The notes under the pieces are model-generated. The model was given only the letters and a program-made list of their open reading frames with translations, made no database searches and was not told where the DNA came from. Positions 7,097 through 15,071 of a DNA stretch of 37,686 nucleotides are shown piece by piece (the first letter of the stretch is position 1; each line of letters begins with the position of its first letter). Source of the stretch: an uncultured Pelagibacteraceae bacterium (GTDB lineage Bacteria > Pseudomonadota > Alphaproteobacteria > Pelagibacterales > Pelagibacteraceae); NCBI GenBank assembly GCA_902522325.1, contig CABYVA010000009.1, forward strand, positions 1 to 37,686, given 5' to 3'. The position numbers and the translations under genes are program-made.

Positions 7097-8271
7097 TATA
7101 CTATATTTGTTGCTACCCATTTATGAAAATGGTGGGTTGGGTTATCCATTTTTGGAGAAAAATTTCCCCCATTATATGCTGGAGAATTTCTTCCTATTTG
7201 CATTCTTTGAATAATATCAACATCCTCTTTTTGGATATTTTCCCATTGTTTATGATTTTGCTCTCTTAAATATTTAAATTTTTTAGAGTTAGCCGCTTCA
7301 TCTCCTACATAATATATTTCCATATGCTCGAGAGTATACTCGTGATTAATTGGTTCTAACCAATAAGCGTAATAATGGTCTTTATGTATTCCCAACATAA
7401 CATTTGGGAATAAGGCTACGTACTCTGCAATATTTCCCTTATCTCTAGGCCAATTTGGAAAAGATGGAAATTTTTCATTTCCCTTAAATCTTGGATTATA
7501 GACAACTGTTCCTTGGCCAGCAAAACGATTTGGCAAACCTTGAATGTGATAATGATCTTCAATTTTAGAATAAGAATTTAATCCAGGATGAACCCATGGC
7601 AAATGGTAACTTTCACAATAATTTTCAATAGCAAATTTCCAATTACATTTAGCATCTAATTTAAAATAACCATAATCATTTGCATGATAAATTAAATCTC
7701 TATCTTTGATTGGCCAAAATTGCTCCCATCTGTCGCTTAAAGGTTTTATATAATCTTCAAATGAAATCTCATTATTATTTATATTTATCATAATTAAATC
7801 TAACCAGATATATGATCTTATTTCTTTTAAATTACTTTTTGAATTTTCAAATTCCTGGCTTTGATGAATATCCATGCCACCAATGTGCGGTGTTGCTTTT
7901 AATTCTCCATCTAAATTATAAGACCAAGAATGATATGGACATCTAATTAAGTTTTTAATTTTTCCTGGCTCTTTGACTAATTTAACTCCTCTATGACTAC
8001 AAATGTTATGAAAAACTTTTATTTGATTTTTTTTATTTCTAACAATTAGAATCGGAATTCCAAGAAGATCGATTGGTTTTGCGTCGCCAATATTTGGCAA
8101 GGAACTCGTAACACCAATTACTATCCACTTATCCTCAAATAATTTTTTTCTTTCAATTAAAGTATATTCTCTACTTGTATAACATTCATTAGGAAGTCCA
8201 TGAGCTTCTGCAATAGGTTTGTTTACAATATCTAGTTTTTGTTTATCAATAATATTATAAATATCCGACAT
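7096..8271 (-). CDS. Rieske non-heme iron oxygenase, quaternary-amine type (CntA/GbcA-like alpha subunit)
   Basis: This 391-residue protein has a Rieske [2Fe-2S] site C91-x-H93 and C111-x2-H114, and a catalytic non-heme iron site H223 and H228 in ESYHLPWVHPG, with a later aspartate in EDVDIIQ. The residue bridging the two centres is a glutamate (E220), as reported for carnitine monooxygenase CntA, rather than the aspartate of aromatic-ring dioxygenases. Enzymes of this branch hydroxylate or demethylate choline, carnitine, glycine betaine or stachydrine. No dedicated reductase is visible in the window. It follows the methyltransferase gene by 3 bases and overlaps the DddP-like gene (TAATG). 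Confidence 0.85.
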   Translation of the reverse strand: MSDIYNIIDKQKLDIVNKPIAEAHGLPNECYTSREYTLIERKKLFEDKWIVIGVTSSLPNIGDAKPIDLLGIPILIVRNKKNQIKVFHNICSHRGVKLVKEPGKIKNLIRCPYHSWSYNLDGELKATPHIGGMDIHQSQEFENSKSNLKEIRSYIWLDLIMININNNEISFEDYIKPLSDRWEQFWPIKDRDLIYHANDYGYFKLDAKCNWKFAIENYCESYHLPWVHPGLNSYSKIEDHYHIQGLPNRFAGQGTVVYNPRFKGNEKFPSFPNWPRDKGNIAEYVALFPNVMLGIHKDHYYAYWLEPINHEYTLEHMEIYYVGDEAANSKKFKYLREQNHKQWENIQKEDVDIIQRMQIGRNSPAYNGGNFSPKMDNPTHHFHKWVATNIV

Positions 8272-8274
8272 ACT

Positions 8275-8904
8275 TTATTTTATCACTTCATATAAGCCAA
8301 GCCAAGCATTTACATCTTTGCTTGCTATATAATCTGATTTAAAAAATTCTATTTCTTTCCACTTATTATCTTTATTTAATTGCTCAATTTTTTTGTCAAA
8401 ACCATATTCTTCATGAATTCCTTCATTTATAGTGAAACAAATAAGTCCTTTATTTTTTGTTATTCTTATAAATTCATCCAACGCAGGAGGTTTTACATGA
8501 CCAAAAGTGAATGTTCCAACACACATAACAGCATCAAATGTATTATCTTCTTCTTGAATGGGTTTGTTTAAATCTACCTTTTCTAATTTTTGATAAAGAT
8601 TTTGTGGTACTAAATCTAGAAGTTTTTGAGATAGATCTGCTCCATAAAAATTATTATAACCATGCTTTTTTAATTCAACAGCAACCAGTCCTGTGCCACA
8701 ACCAGCATCATAAATTTTAGCATCTTTATTCTTATAGTGTTTTATGAAAACATCCGAAGTTTCTTTTGGACCAGTATAATTCCAATCAACCATATCTTTA
8801 TCGTACTTATTTCCTTCACCCCACTCGTCATAATATTTCATAACCTCTTCGGTTTTTTTAAGTTTATAAATTGGAACTTTGTTACCTACGTCTTTTTGTG
8901 CCAT
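8275..8904 (-). CDS. class I SAM-dependent methyltransferase
   Basis: This 209-residue protein has a class I methyltransferase core. Motif I is IYDAGCGTGLVAVEL near residue 70, followed by FYGADLSQKLLDL with the ribose-binding acidic residue, and the post-motif AVMCVGTFTFGHV. It resembles small type-11 methyltransferases of the Williams-Beuren/METTL27 kind; the substrate cannot be read from the sequence. Its first ten codons are duplicated at 9405-9434, just behind the DMGDH stop codon. This suggests the gene once followed DMGDH directly and was pushed away by an insertion. It is now the first gene of the run down to base 1 and must use a promoter inside 8905-9404 or read-through. Confidence 0.8.
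   Translation of the reverse strand: MAQKDVGNKVPIYKLKKTEEVMKYYDEWGEGNKYDKDMVDWNYTGPKETSDVFIKHYKNKDAKIYDAGCGTGLVAVELKKHGYNNFYGADLSQKLLDLVPQNLYQKLEKVDLNKPIQEEDNTFDAVMCVGTFTFGHVKPPALDEFIRITKNKGLICFTINEGIHEEYGFDKKIEQLNKDNKWKEIEFFKSDYIASKDVNAWLGLYEVIK
8875..8904. repeat. 30-bp direct repeat, copy B (5' end of methyltransferase gene)
   Basis: This stretch matches 9405-9434 at 28 of 30 positions in the same orientation, exactly 530 bases apart. Read on the minus strand it encodes the first ten codons (MAQKDVGNKV) of the intact methyltransferase. The two differences are both third-position transitions and silent (GCA versus GCG for Ala, AAC versus AAT for Asn). Confidence 0.9.
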
Positions 8905-9059
8905 AAAGAATTAATTTCATGTTTAAAAAACAAATCAAGGCCAAACATTATTAACTATATTTATTCAAACACCTTAAAACACCTGATGATTAGGTGTTTA
9001 TTCGCGCTTGAGTTGTATTCAGTAATTTTATAAGAATTTTATTAGGGATATAAATTAAG
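8905..9059. other. divergent intergenic region between methyltransferase and lipoprotein genes
   Basis: These 155 AT-rich bases lie between two divergent start codons and hold no ORF of note. They should contain promoters in both directions, since the methyltransferase operon was apparently separated from its upstream genes. A TATAAG at 9029-9034 with TTGAGT 15 bases upstream (9008-9013) is a possible but poorly spaced promoter for the lipoprotein. A small hairpin (8977-8999) is the only clear secondary structure. Confidence 0.4.
8977..8999. promoter_or_regulatory. 8-bp inverted repeat with 7-base loop
   Basis: AAACACCT at 8977-8984 is perfectly complementary to AGGTGTTT at 8992-8999. A further direct copy of AAACACCT lies just upstream (8968-8975). 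There is no long T tract on either side, so it is a weak terminator candidate. Its position between divergent genes would also suit a binding site for a dimeric regulator. The role is undecided. Confidence 0.4.
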
Positions 9060-9380
9060 ATGAAAAAAATAATAACAATAATAATTAGTTTTGTATTTTT
9101 GAGCGCATGTACTCAATCTACCGTTTTTCTTGGTCCAGCAATTTCCGTAGGATCTTCTGGAAACGTTATGCAAGCTGGTTATTCTTATGGAACTAGTATG
9201 GCTGTAAAACAAACTACAGGCAAAATGGCTAGTGAACATGTTTCTTTATATATTGAAAAGGAAAAAGAGAAAAAAAATCTTAAAAAAAGAAACGCAAAAA
9301 TAAGAAAAGAAATGATTAACTATTTACAATCTCACATTGAAATAATGAGGGAAAAACTTAATTTAAAGAGTAAGCTTTAG
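9060..9380 (+). CDS. small lipoprotein, family A copy 1
   Basis: This 106-residue protein begins with a hydrophobic signal and a lipobox LSAC with Cys17, predicting signal peptidase II processing and lipid anchoring. The mature part has a conserved core (TVFLGPAISVGSSGNVMQAG, then SYG and TTGK and EH) and a highly charged Lys/Glu-rich C-terminal helix. The protein at 17856-18254 shares the same core in the same order, so the two are paralogues. I do not recognise a named family. The gene points against its neighbours and sits between copies of a 30-bp direct repeat, which suggests that it arrived as an insertion. Confidence 0.8.
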   Translation: MKKIITIIISFVFLSACTQSTVFLGPAISVGSSGNVMQAGYSYGTSMAVKQTTGKMASEHVSLYIEKEKEKKNLKKRNAKIRKEMINYLQSHIEIMREKLNLKSKL

Positions 9381-9392
9381 TTTAATTCAAAA

Positions 9393-9434
9393 TCAAATTA
9401 ATTTAACTTTATTACCTACGTCTTTTTGCGCCAT
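9393..9434 (-). pseudogene. remnant of methyltransferase 5' end (13 codons)
   Basis: An ATG at 9434 overlaps the DMGDH stop as TAATG and opens a frame MAQKDVGNKVKLI followed by TGA. The first ten codons equal the N-terminus of the methyltransferase at 8904. The most economical reading is that this was the original start of that gene, directly coupled to DMGDH, and that the insertion of the lipoprotein segment left this stub behind. Confidence 0.7.
9405..9434. repeat. 30-bp direct repeat, copy A (stub side)
   Basis: Partner of 8875-8904, with 28 of 30 bases identical. Together the two copies bracket the 500 bases that hold the lipoprotein gene. The length is greater than usual transposase target-site duplications, and no terminal inverted repeats were seen, so the mechanism is open. 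Confidence 0.9.
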
Positions 9435-11839
9435 TAGCTTCTCATTTTCTGTCCACTTGGATCATAAAGAGGATCTTTAATAATCGAACAATTAAACATG
9501 TCGCCATTAATCTCTACTTGAACTTTTTTATCAGAATTTAATTGTTTTGTATCTAAATATGAAAATGCAACACTTTTGTTAACAAAATGAGCAAACCCTC
9601 CAGATGTAACATAACCGATGCTTTTATCGCCTTTCATAACAGCTTCATTAAAAGTTACATCTATATCGTTAGTTTCTACAATAAGTGGTGTAATTTTATT
9701 TTTACTATTATCTTTTTTAGCTGAATCTTTTCCAATAAACTCTTTATCCCAATTAATAAATATATCTAATCCTGTTTCTTTTGCTGTAAAATCTGGTCTA
9801 TAATCAAGAGTCCATGCACCCCAATTTTTCTCTAATCTCATTGACATTAATGCTCTTGATCCAAAAGGTTTTATATTAAATTCTTTACCAGCCCGAGTTA
9901 TTTCTTCATATAATTTAATTAGAAAATGTGGAGCAACATAAATTTCATAACCTAATTCTCCAGTAAATGATATTCTATTAACTATAGCAGGTACACCTCC
10001 AACATACATTTTTCTTGAGTCTCTAAATTTAAATTTATTATTTGAGATATCTTCTCTAACAATTTTTTGAAGAAGATCTCTTGATTTAGGTCCTGCAATA
10101 CCTATTCCATGTAACTCATCAGATCGATTTTTATAACTCAAATTAAATTTACTCATGTGAGTTTCAAACCATCTTCTGTGCATTTCTTGTGCTGCTCCTG
10201 ATCCAAAAATCATAAATTCGTCTTCATCTATACATGCAACTGTTAAATCACCATAAAGTTTTCCTTTTTTTGTTAACATTGGTGTTAGTGAAATTCTTCC
10301 TGGTTTTGGTAATCTTCCTGCCATCACATAGTCTAAAAATTTTCTTGAATCTGGACCCTTAAACTCATGTTTTGAAAAATTTGCAACTTCGATTGCACCA
10401 ACATTTTCTCTTACATTAATTACTTCTTTTGAAACATAGTTATGTGATCTCGATCTTTTTATAGTAGGTTCTTCATGGGCATCATCTTTATTTTTTGCAA
10501 ACCACAAAACACTTTCTAAACCAAAGGAATCTCCCATTACTGCACCTTGGTTTACAAAACGATCGTATAATGCAGTAGTTTTTTGTTTTCTACCTTTTGG
10601 TAAAGTTTCATTTGGAAATGTCATTATGAATCTTCTTTCATAATTTTCTGACGATTTAATTGTTCCATATTGTGGAGACGCATAATCTCCAAACCTTGCT
10701 ACATCCATTGCCCAAACATCAATTGATGGTTCCCCATCGATTATCCATTCCGCTAAACATTTACCAACACCTCCGCCTTGGCAAAAACCGGCCATAACAC
10801 CTACTGCTACCCAATAATTTTTCATTCCTGGAACAGGACCTATTAATGGACTTCCGTCTGGTCCAAAAGTGAAAGGACCATTTACAATATTTTTAATTCC
10901 TGCTTTTTCTAAAGCTGGCATTCTCTCAAAACCAATTGCTAGCCTGTCCTGAATGTTATCTAATTTCGGTTCTAAAAGTTCATGACCAAAATTCATAGGA
11001 GTTCCTTCAATCTTCCAAGGGGTAGATTTTTGCTCATATGTACCTAACAACATTCCTTTTCCTTCTTGTCTGAAATAAATATTACCTTCAAAATCTGTTC
11101 CAATTGGTAGTCTTTGATCTCCTAAAGCTTCTATTTCTGGAATCGCTTCAGTAATTAAATAATGATGCTCCATTGGTTGAACTGGTAAATTTAATCCAGC
11201 TAATTTGCCAACTTCCCTTGCCCATAAACCTCCAGCATTAATAACTATTTCTGCATTAATATTTCCTTTGTCCGTTACAACACTCCAAGAACCATCTGTT
11301 TTCTGTTTAGTATCTTTAACAACAGTATGAGTGTAATATTTTCCTCCATAAACTTTAGCTGCTTTTGCAAAAGCATAAGTAACTCCTGAAGGATCGACCT
11401 CCCCATCTATTGGATCCCATAATGCTAAAAGATATCTAGAAGGATCAATTAGTGGATTTTTCTTTTTTACTTCTTCAAGTGAAATAAATTCCTGATCCAA
11501 ACCCATATATCTAGCTTTTGATCTTTCTCTTTTAAGATATTCTGCCCATACATCATTTGACGCTAAATAAAATCCTCCGCTTGGCTTAAACCCACAAGAA
11601 TGACCTGACTCTTTTTCTATTTCTTTATAAAGACCAATTGTATAGGCCATCATTCTGGAAATATTTGGATCAGATGAGATAACATGAACATTTCCAGCCG
11701 CATGCCAAGATGAACCTGAAGTTAGTTCGTTTCGTTCTAACAATACACAATCTTTTAAACCAAATTTTGAAAGATGATAAAGTATTGAGCAACCAACTAC
11801 ACCACCTCCAATAATTACTACCTTTGCATGGCTTTTCAT
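9434..11839 (-). CDS. dimethylglycine dehydrogenase-type FAD oxidoreductase with GcvT domain
   Basis: This 801-residue protein has the full two-part layout of DMGDH. The N-terminal DAO-type FAD domain has VVIIGGGVVG at residues 7-16 and TSGSSWHAAGN, where the His is the covalent FAD site in the family. The middle contains QPMEHHYLITE and GPFTFGPDGSPLIGPVPG. The C-terminal GcvT-like folate domain (about 430-801) includes KGKLYGDLTVACI, with the aspartate used in folate transfer, and FTGELGYEIYV. The enzyme would demethylate dimethylglycine to sarcosine, forming 5,10-methylene-THF. It lies five bases after BHMT, whose product is dimethylglycine, which strongly supports this role over sarcosine dehydrogenase. 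Confidence 0.85.
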   Translation of the reverse strand: MKSHAKVVIIGGGVVGCSILYHLSKFGLKDCVLLERNELTSGSSWHAAGNVHVISSDPNISRMMAYTIGLYKEIEKESGHSCGFKPSGGFYLASNDVWAEYLKRERSKARYMGLDQEFISLEEVKKKNPLIDPSRYLLALWDPIDGEVDPSGVTYAFAKAAKVYGGKYYTHTVVKDTKQKTDGSWSVVTDKGNINAEIVINAGGLWAREVGKLAGLNLPVQPMEHHYLITEAIPEIEALGDQRLPIGTDFEGNIYFRQEGKGMLLGTYEQKSTPWKIEGTPMNFGHELLEPKLDNIQDRLAIGFERMPALEKAGIKNIVNGPFTFGPDGSPLIGPVPGMKNYWVAVGVMAGFCQGGGVGKCLAEWIIDGEPSIDVWAMDVARFGDYASPQYGTIKSSENYERRFIMTFPNETLPKGRKQKTTALYDRFVNQGAVMGDSFGLESVLWFAKNKDDAHEEPTIKRSRSHNYVSKEVINVRENVGAIEVANFSKHEFKGPDSRKFLDYVMAGRLPKPGRISLTPMLTKKGKLYGDLTVACIDEDEFMIFGSGAAQEMHRRWFETHMSKFNLSYKNRSDELHGIGIAGPKSRDLLQKIVREDISNNKFKFRDSRKMYVGGVPAIVNRISFTGELGYEIYVAPHFLIKLYEEITRAGKEFNIKPFGSRALMSMRLEKNWGAWTLDYRPDFTAKETGLDIFINWDKEFIGKDSAKKDNSKNKITPLIVETNDIDVTFNEAVMKGDKSIGYVTSGGFAHFVNKSVAFSYLDTKQLNSDKKVQVEINGDMFNCSIIKDPLYDPSGQKMRS

Positions 11840-11844
11840 TTTTC

Positions 11845-12891
11845 TTAGTATTTTTTACTCATACTGGTGTTGAGTTCTAAGAACGATTCATCTTTTCCAT
11901 GTAACCAATGTCTACTTATGTCTGGATAATACTTATAAGAGATAGGTTTTCTACCTAAAGCTATAGACATTTCTCTAACATGATGAGGTTCTGCCCCACA
12001 ACAAATACCTATAAAATTAATTTTTTTATCAGCACATTGTTTTGCAAACTGAGCCATTTCAAATCTATTGCAATACAAATTATCCAGAGCAACGGGAAAA
12101 GCATTCCCACCTGGAATACAATCGCACTCATGATCAATTTGATTTAAAAACCCTGGTTGTTCTTCTGTAGTTCGATATGGAACAGGTAAAGCTGCAACGT
12201 GACATGAAACTTTTTCTCTTATCTTTGGTAAAAATTTCATTGTCATTTCAGGTCCTCTATAACAGTTAAGACCTACAACATCTGCTCCCAAGTCTTCCAT
12301 CATCTTACATGCGTCTTCTGGTGTTTGACCACAACGAGTAAGGTCTCCTTTGGGAATTGAAAAATTTGTAACAGCTATTAAACCTTCGTCTTTTATTGCT
12401 TTTAAAGCAATTTTCATTTCATCAACCCAATTTATAGTTTCAGCAATAACAAAATCTACTCCTGCTTCTTTTGCCCATCTTACCTGTTCTTCATACATTT
12501 TTTGGCATTCGATGTGTGATTTCTTATCATTTGGATTAAATATGTTTGTATTTGCAACATCACCACAAACTAACAAATCAAGATCTTTAAATTCATCTCT
12601 TGAATCTTTTGCAATCTGTAAGGCATTTTTTTGCAGAGGTTCCAATAATTCTTCCTTGCCAATTAAACGTAGTTTTTCTCTATGACCATAGTAGGTAAAA
12701 GCTTGGACAATATCAGACCCAGCTCTAATAAACTCTCTATGTAATTGTGACAATACTTCTGGATGTTCTAAAACAACTGTTGGAACAAATCCACCGGCTG
12801 ATAAATAACCTCTTCTTTCCATTGCAAAAAGATATCCTTCTGCGCATAGAACTGTTCCTTCATTAAGTCTTGTTAATAAATCTTTTTTCAT
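11845..12891 (-). CDS. bhmT: betaine-homocysteine S-methyltransferase
   Basis: This 348-residue member of the homocysteine S-methyltransferase family carries three zinc-binding cysteines: C210 in GLNCYRGP and C297-C298 in GICCGAEPHHVRE. The N-terminus (LCAEGYLFAMERRGYLSAGG) and FTYYGHREKL match the BHMT barrel rather than cobalamin-dependent MetH. It transfers a methyl from glycine betaine to homocysteine, giving methionine and dimethylglycine, the substrate of the next gene. The ATG at 12891 has no good Shine-Dalgarno, consistent with control by the structured leader upstream. Confidence 0.88.
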   Translation of the reverse strand: MKKDLLTRLNEGTVLCAEGYLFAMERRGYLSAGGFVPTVVLEHPEVLSQLHREFIRAGSDIVQAFTYYGHREKLRLIGKEELLEPLQKNALQIAKDSRDEFKDLDLLVCGDVANTNIFNPNDKKSHIECQKMYEEQVRWAKEAGVDFVIAETINWVDEMKIALKAIKDEGLIAVTNFSIPKGDLTRCGQTPEDACKMMEDLGADVVGLNCYRGPEMTMKFLPKIREKVSCHVAALPVPYRTTEEQPGFLNQIDHECDCIPGGNAFPVALDNLYCNRFEMAQFAKQCADKKINFIGICCGAEPHHVREMSIALGRKPISYKYYPDISRHWLHGKDESFLELNTSMSKKY

Positions 12892-12920
12892 AAATTCAAT
12901 TTTAAATCTTAATTTTAAAT

Positions 12921-12975
12921 TAAAACCTTTGCAAAAACATTTTGTCTACAACTAATGGTTGAAACGTATTTGCTT
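12921..12975 (-). promoter_or_regulatory. candidate SAM-II/SAM-V-type pseudoknot riboswitch in the bhmT leader
   Basis: In the bhmT leader RNA a 12-nt segment (12973 down to 12962) pairs with a later segment (12942 down to 12931) with a single U-U mismatch and one G-U pair. AACC in the intervening loop (12960-12957) pairs with GGUU downstream (12927-12924). The two stems cross, giving an H-type pseudoknot, the topology of SAM-II and SAM-V aptamers. A SAM-V riboswitch has been described upstream of bhmT in Pelagibacter. The fold and place are seen here; identity with SAM-V is inferred and I could not compare it with the consensus. Confidence 0.5.
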
Positions 12976-13022
12976 TTTCCTTTTCAATATGTTCTCATGC
13001 AGCTATTCAAATAAAAATATAA

Positions 13023-13030
13023 AGAGGAGA
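13023..13030 (+). promoter_or_regulatory. strong ribosome binding site for proX
   Basis: AGAGGAGA lies three bases before the ATG at 13034. It decides the start: the longer frame opening with TTG at 12959 has no such site and would put about 25 extra residues before a perfect signal peptide. Confidence 0.85.
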
Positions 13031-13033
13031 ATA

Positions 13034-14056
13034 ATGAAAAAAATAAGAAATATAATTTTTTCGGCTCTTGTTTTAGTCGGTTTCACTTCTTTTAGTGGAA
13101 TTGCTAATGCTAGTTGCGGAAAACTAGTTATCGCTGAACAAAACTGGGCTTCTGCCGAGTTGATGGCGAACGTAGATAAGATAATCCTAGAAAAAGGATA
13201 TGGTTGTGAGGTTGAACTTATACCTGGAGCAACTATGCCTACTTTTACTTCTATGGATGAAAAAGGTGAACCAGATATGAACCCTGAACAATGGGCTAAT
13301 GCTGTTTACACACCTTTAAAAAAAGCTGTATCAGAAAAAAGATTAATCATAGCTAACAAAGCACCTATTACTGGCCTTGGTGAAGGTTGGTGGATAACTC
13401 CAGGAACTGTTGAAAAAATTCCTGAAATCAAAGGCATGACAGCTATGGAAATTTTAGAACACCCTGAGTGGTTTCCTTCTAAAGAAGACCCTTCAAAAGG
13501 AGCTTTTGTTGGTTGTCCAGCTGGATGGGGATGTCAATTAGCTAATGCAAACCTTTTTAGAGCTTTTGAAATGGAAAAAAAAGGATGGGTATTAATTGAT
13601 CCAGGTTCTGCAGCAGGTTTAGATGGTACAATATCTAAAGCAGCTGACTCTGGAAATCCTTGGTTTGGTTATTACTGGAACCCAACTTCAATGGTTGGAA
13701 AATATGGTTTAATTCCTGTAGATTTTGGTGTGAAGTTTCACAGTAGAGACAACTGGGATAACTGTATAACTTTGGCTGAACAAGATTGTGCAGATCCTCA
13801 ACCGACTGCATGGACTAAGTCTGAAGTTAACTCAATTGTTACCGCAAACTTTGCTGAGACTGGTGGAAAAGCCGCTCTAAAATATGTTAAAAAGCGTACT
13901 TACCCAGGTGAAGTAATGAATGCAATGCTAGTTTATATGGCAGACAACCAAGCTAAAGGTTCAGATGCTGCTATTGAATTTTTAAGCAAGCATGAAAATG
14001 TTTGGGGCAAATGGGTATCAGGAGCAGCTAAGAAAAAAATTAAAGCTGGTCTTTAA
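13034..14056 (+). CDS. proX: OpuAC/ProX-type substrate-binding protein for betaine-like compounds
   Basis: This 340-residue periplasmic protein has a classic signal peptide with likely cleavage after ANA at residue 26. The mature protein has the OpuAC fold pattern: LVIAEQNWASAELMANVDKI at the N-terminus, GEGWWITPG, and NPWFGYYWNPTSMVGKY, rich in the tryptophans and tyrosines that form aromatic cages around quaternary ammonium groups. It would deliver glycine betaine or a similar methylated compound to the permease encoded next. A hairpin follows the stop codon and could make this gene more highly expressed than proW. No ATPase gene is in this operon. Confidence 0.85.
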   Translation: MKKIRNIIFSALVLVGFTSFSGIANASCGKLVIAEQNWASAELMANVDKIILEKGYGCEVELIPGATMPTFTSMDEKGEPDMNPEQWANAVYTPLKKAVSEKRLIIANKAPITGLGEGWWITPGTVEKIPEIKGMTAMEILEHPEWFPSKEDPSKGAFVGCPAGWGCQLANANLFRAFEMEKKGWVLIDPGSAAGLDGTISKAADSGNPWFGYYWNPTSMVGKYGLIPVDFGVKFHSRDNWDNCITLAEQDCADPQPTAWTKSEVNSIVTANFAETGGKAALKYVKKRTYPGEVMNAMLVYMADNQAKGSDAAIEFLSKHENVWGKWVSGAAKKKIKAGL

Positions 14057-14068
14057 GATATAATTTAT

Positions 14069-14100
14069 TTAACGAGCCTATAATTAAATAGGCTCGTTAA
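14069..14100 (+). terminator. hairpin between proX and proW (partial terminator or mRNA stabiliser)
   Basis: A perfect 13-bp inverted repeat (14069-14081 with 14088-14100, loop of six bases) contains the GC-rich core GAGCC/GGCTC and is followed by TTCTTT. It stands in the 60-base gap between the two genes. Such elements often trim expression of the permease relative to the binding protein. Confidence 0.7.
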
Positions 14101-14116
14101 TTCTTTAAGGAATTAA

Positions 14117-15001
14117 ATGGAATTTTTAACAAAATTTCCCGTAATGGAACGTACATCCCTAATGGAGTTAAGAAAGGGAATTGATCACGCTTTTAGAGAA
14201 TTTTCTAGAGCATATGGAGATGGTATAGAAGCCTTTTTTGATCCCTTATTATTTTTTTTAATCAGATTAGAAAAATTACTATTGGCTACACCTTGGCCAA
14301 TAATATTGTTAGCTCTTGGAGCATTAGCTTGGTTAGGTTCAAGAAGCTGGAAACTTGTAGTAGGAAGTATGGTTGCTTTTATGCTGATTGGATACTTTGG
14401 CATGTGGAAAGATTGTATGGCAACTGTAGCGATTATAACTGTATGCACAATTATGTGTATAACAGTAGGGATACCTGTTGGGGTACTTATGGCAAGATCT
14501 AATAGAGTTGAAAGGGCAATGCTTCCTGTTTTAGATATGATGCAAACTATTCCGAGTTTTGTTTATTTGATACCAATCTTAATGTTACTTGGGATAGGAA
14601 AAATTCCTGGTTTAATTGCTGTTTGTATATATGCAATACCACCAGTGATAAGACTAACAAATTTAGGGATAAGAGAAGTAGATAAGGAAACAATAGAAGC
14701 CAGTGAAGCTTTCGGTGCAACTAAATTACAAAAATTAAAAACTGTCCAAATACCTTTGGCTCTTCCAACTGTTTTTGCTGGGGTTAATCAAACAATTATG
14801 ATGGCTTTAGCAATGGTAGTTATAGCGTCCATGATTGGTGTTAAGGGTTTAGGAGTGCCTATTTTAAGAGCTATTTCAAATCAATATTTGGCTTTAGGAT
14901 TGTTTAATGGACTAGCAATTGTGGCCTTAGCAATTATTTTTGATAGAATAACTCAGGAATACGGACGAAGAATTCAAAAACACAGAGGGATTAAAAGGTA
15001 A
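14117..15001 (+). CDS. proW: ProW-type ABC permease
   Basis: This 294-residue inner-membrane protein has about six to seven membrane segments and the cytoplasmic EAA loop of binding-protein-dependent permeases (EASEAFGATKLQKLKTVQIP, about residues 195-214). An AAGGA site sits before the ATG. It forms the channel for the compound bound by the preceding ProX. It is a single-domain permease, unlike the fused double permease at 28212-30335. The ATPase partner is missing from the operon, so it may share the ProV-type ATPase at 30342 or one elsewhere. Confidence 0.85.
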   Translation: MEFLTKFPVMERTSLMELRKGIDHAFREFSRAYGDGIEAFFDPLLFFLIRLEKLLLATPWPIILLALGALAWLGSRSWKLVVGSMVAFMLIGYFGMWKDCMATVAIITVCTIMCITVGIPVGVLMARSNRVERAMLPVLDMMQTIPSFVYLIPILMLLGIGKIPGLIAVCIYAIPPVIRLTNLGIREVDKETIEASEAFGATKLQKLKTVQIPLALPTVFAGVNQTIMMALAMVVIASMIGVKGLGVPILRAISNQYLALGLFNGLAIVALAIIFDRITQEYGRRIQKHRGIKR

Positions 15002-15071
15002 GTCTTTTTGCATCACCCCAAAAGATCCGATTTTTATAGACACTTATTTTAAAATAAATAAATATCTCGGC

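Noticed and set aside
8905-9404. Insertion sequence as the source of the lipoprotein segment
   Set aside because: No transposase, no terminal inverted repeats, and a 30-bp duplication is unusually long for a transposase target site.
12959-13033. Longer reading frame for proX beginning at a TTG
   Set aside because: The ATG at 13034 has a strong AGAGGAGA site and begins a standard signal peptide; the upstream part overlaps the divergent leader structure.
15044-15057. Perfect 14-base AT-only palindrome before the MetF-like gene
   Set aside because: All A/T, no GC stem and no T tract; such palindromes are expected by chance at this base composition.
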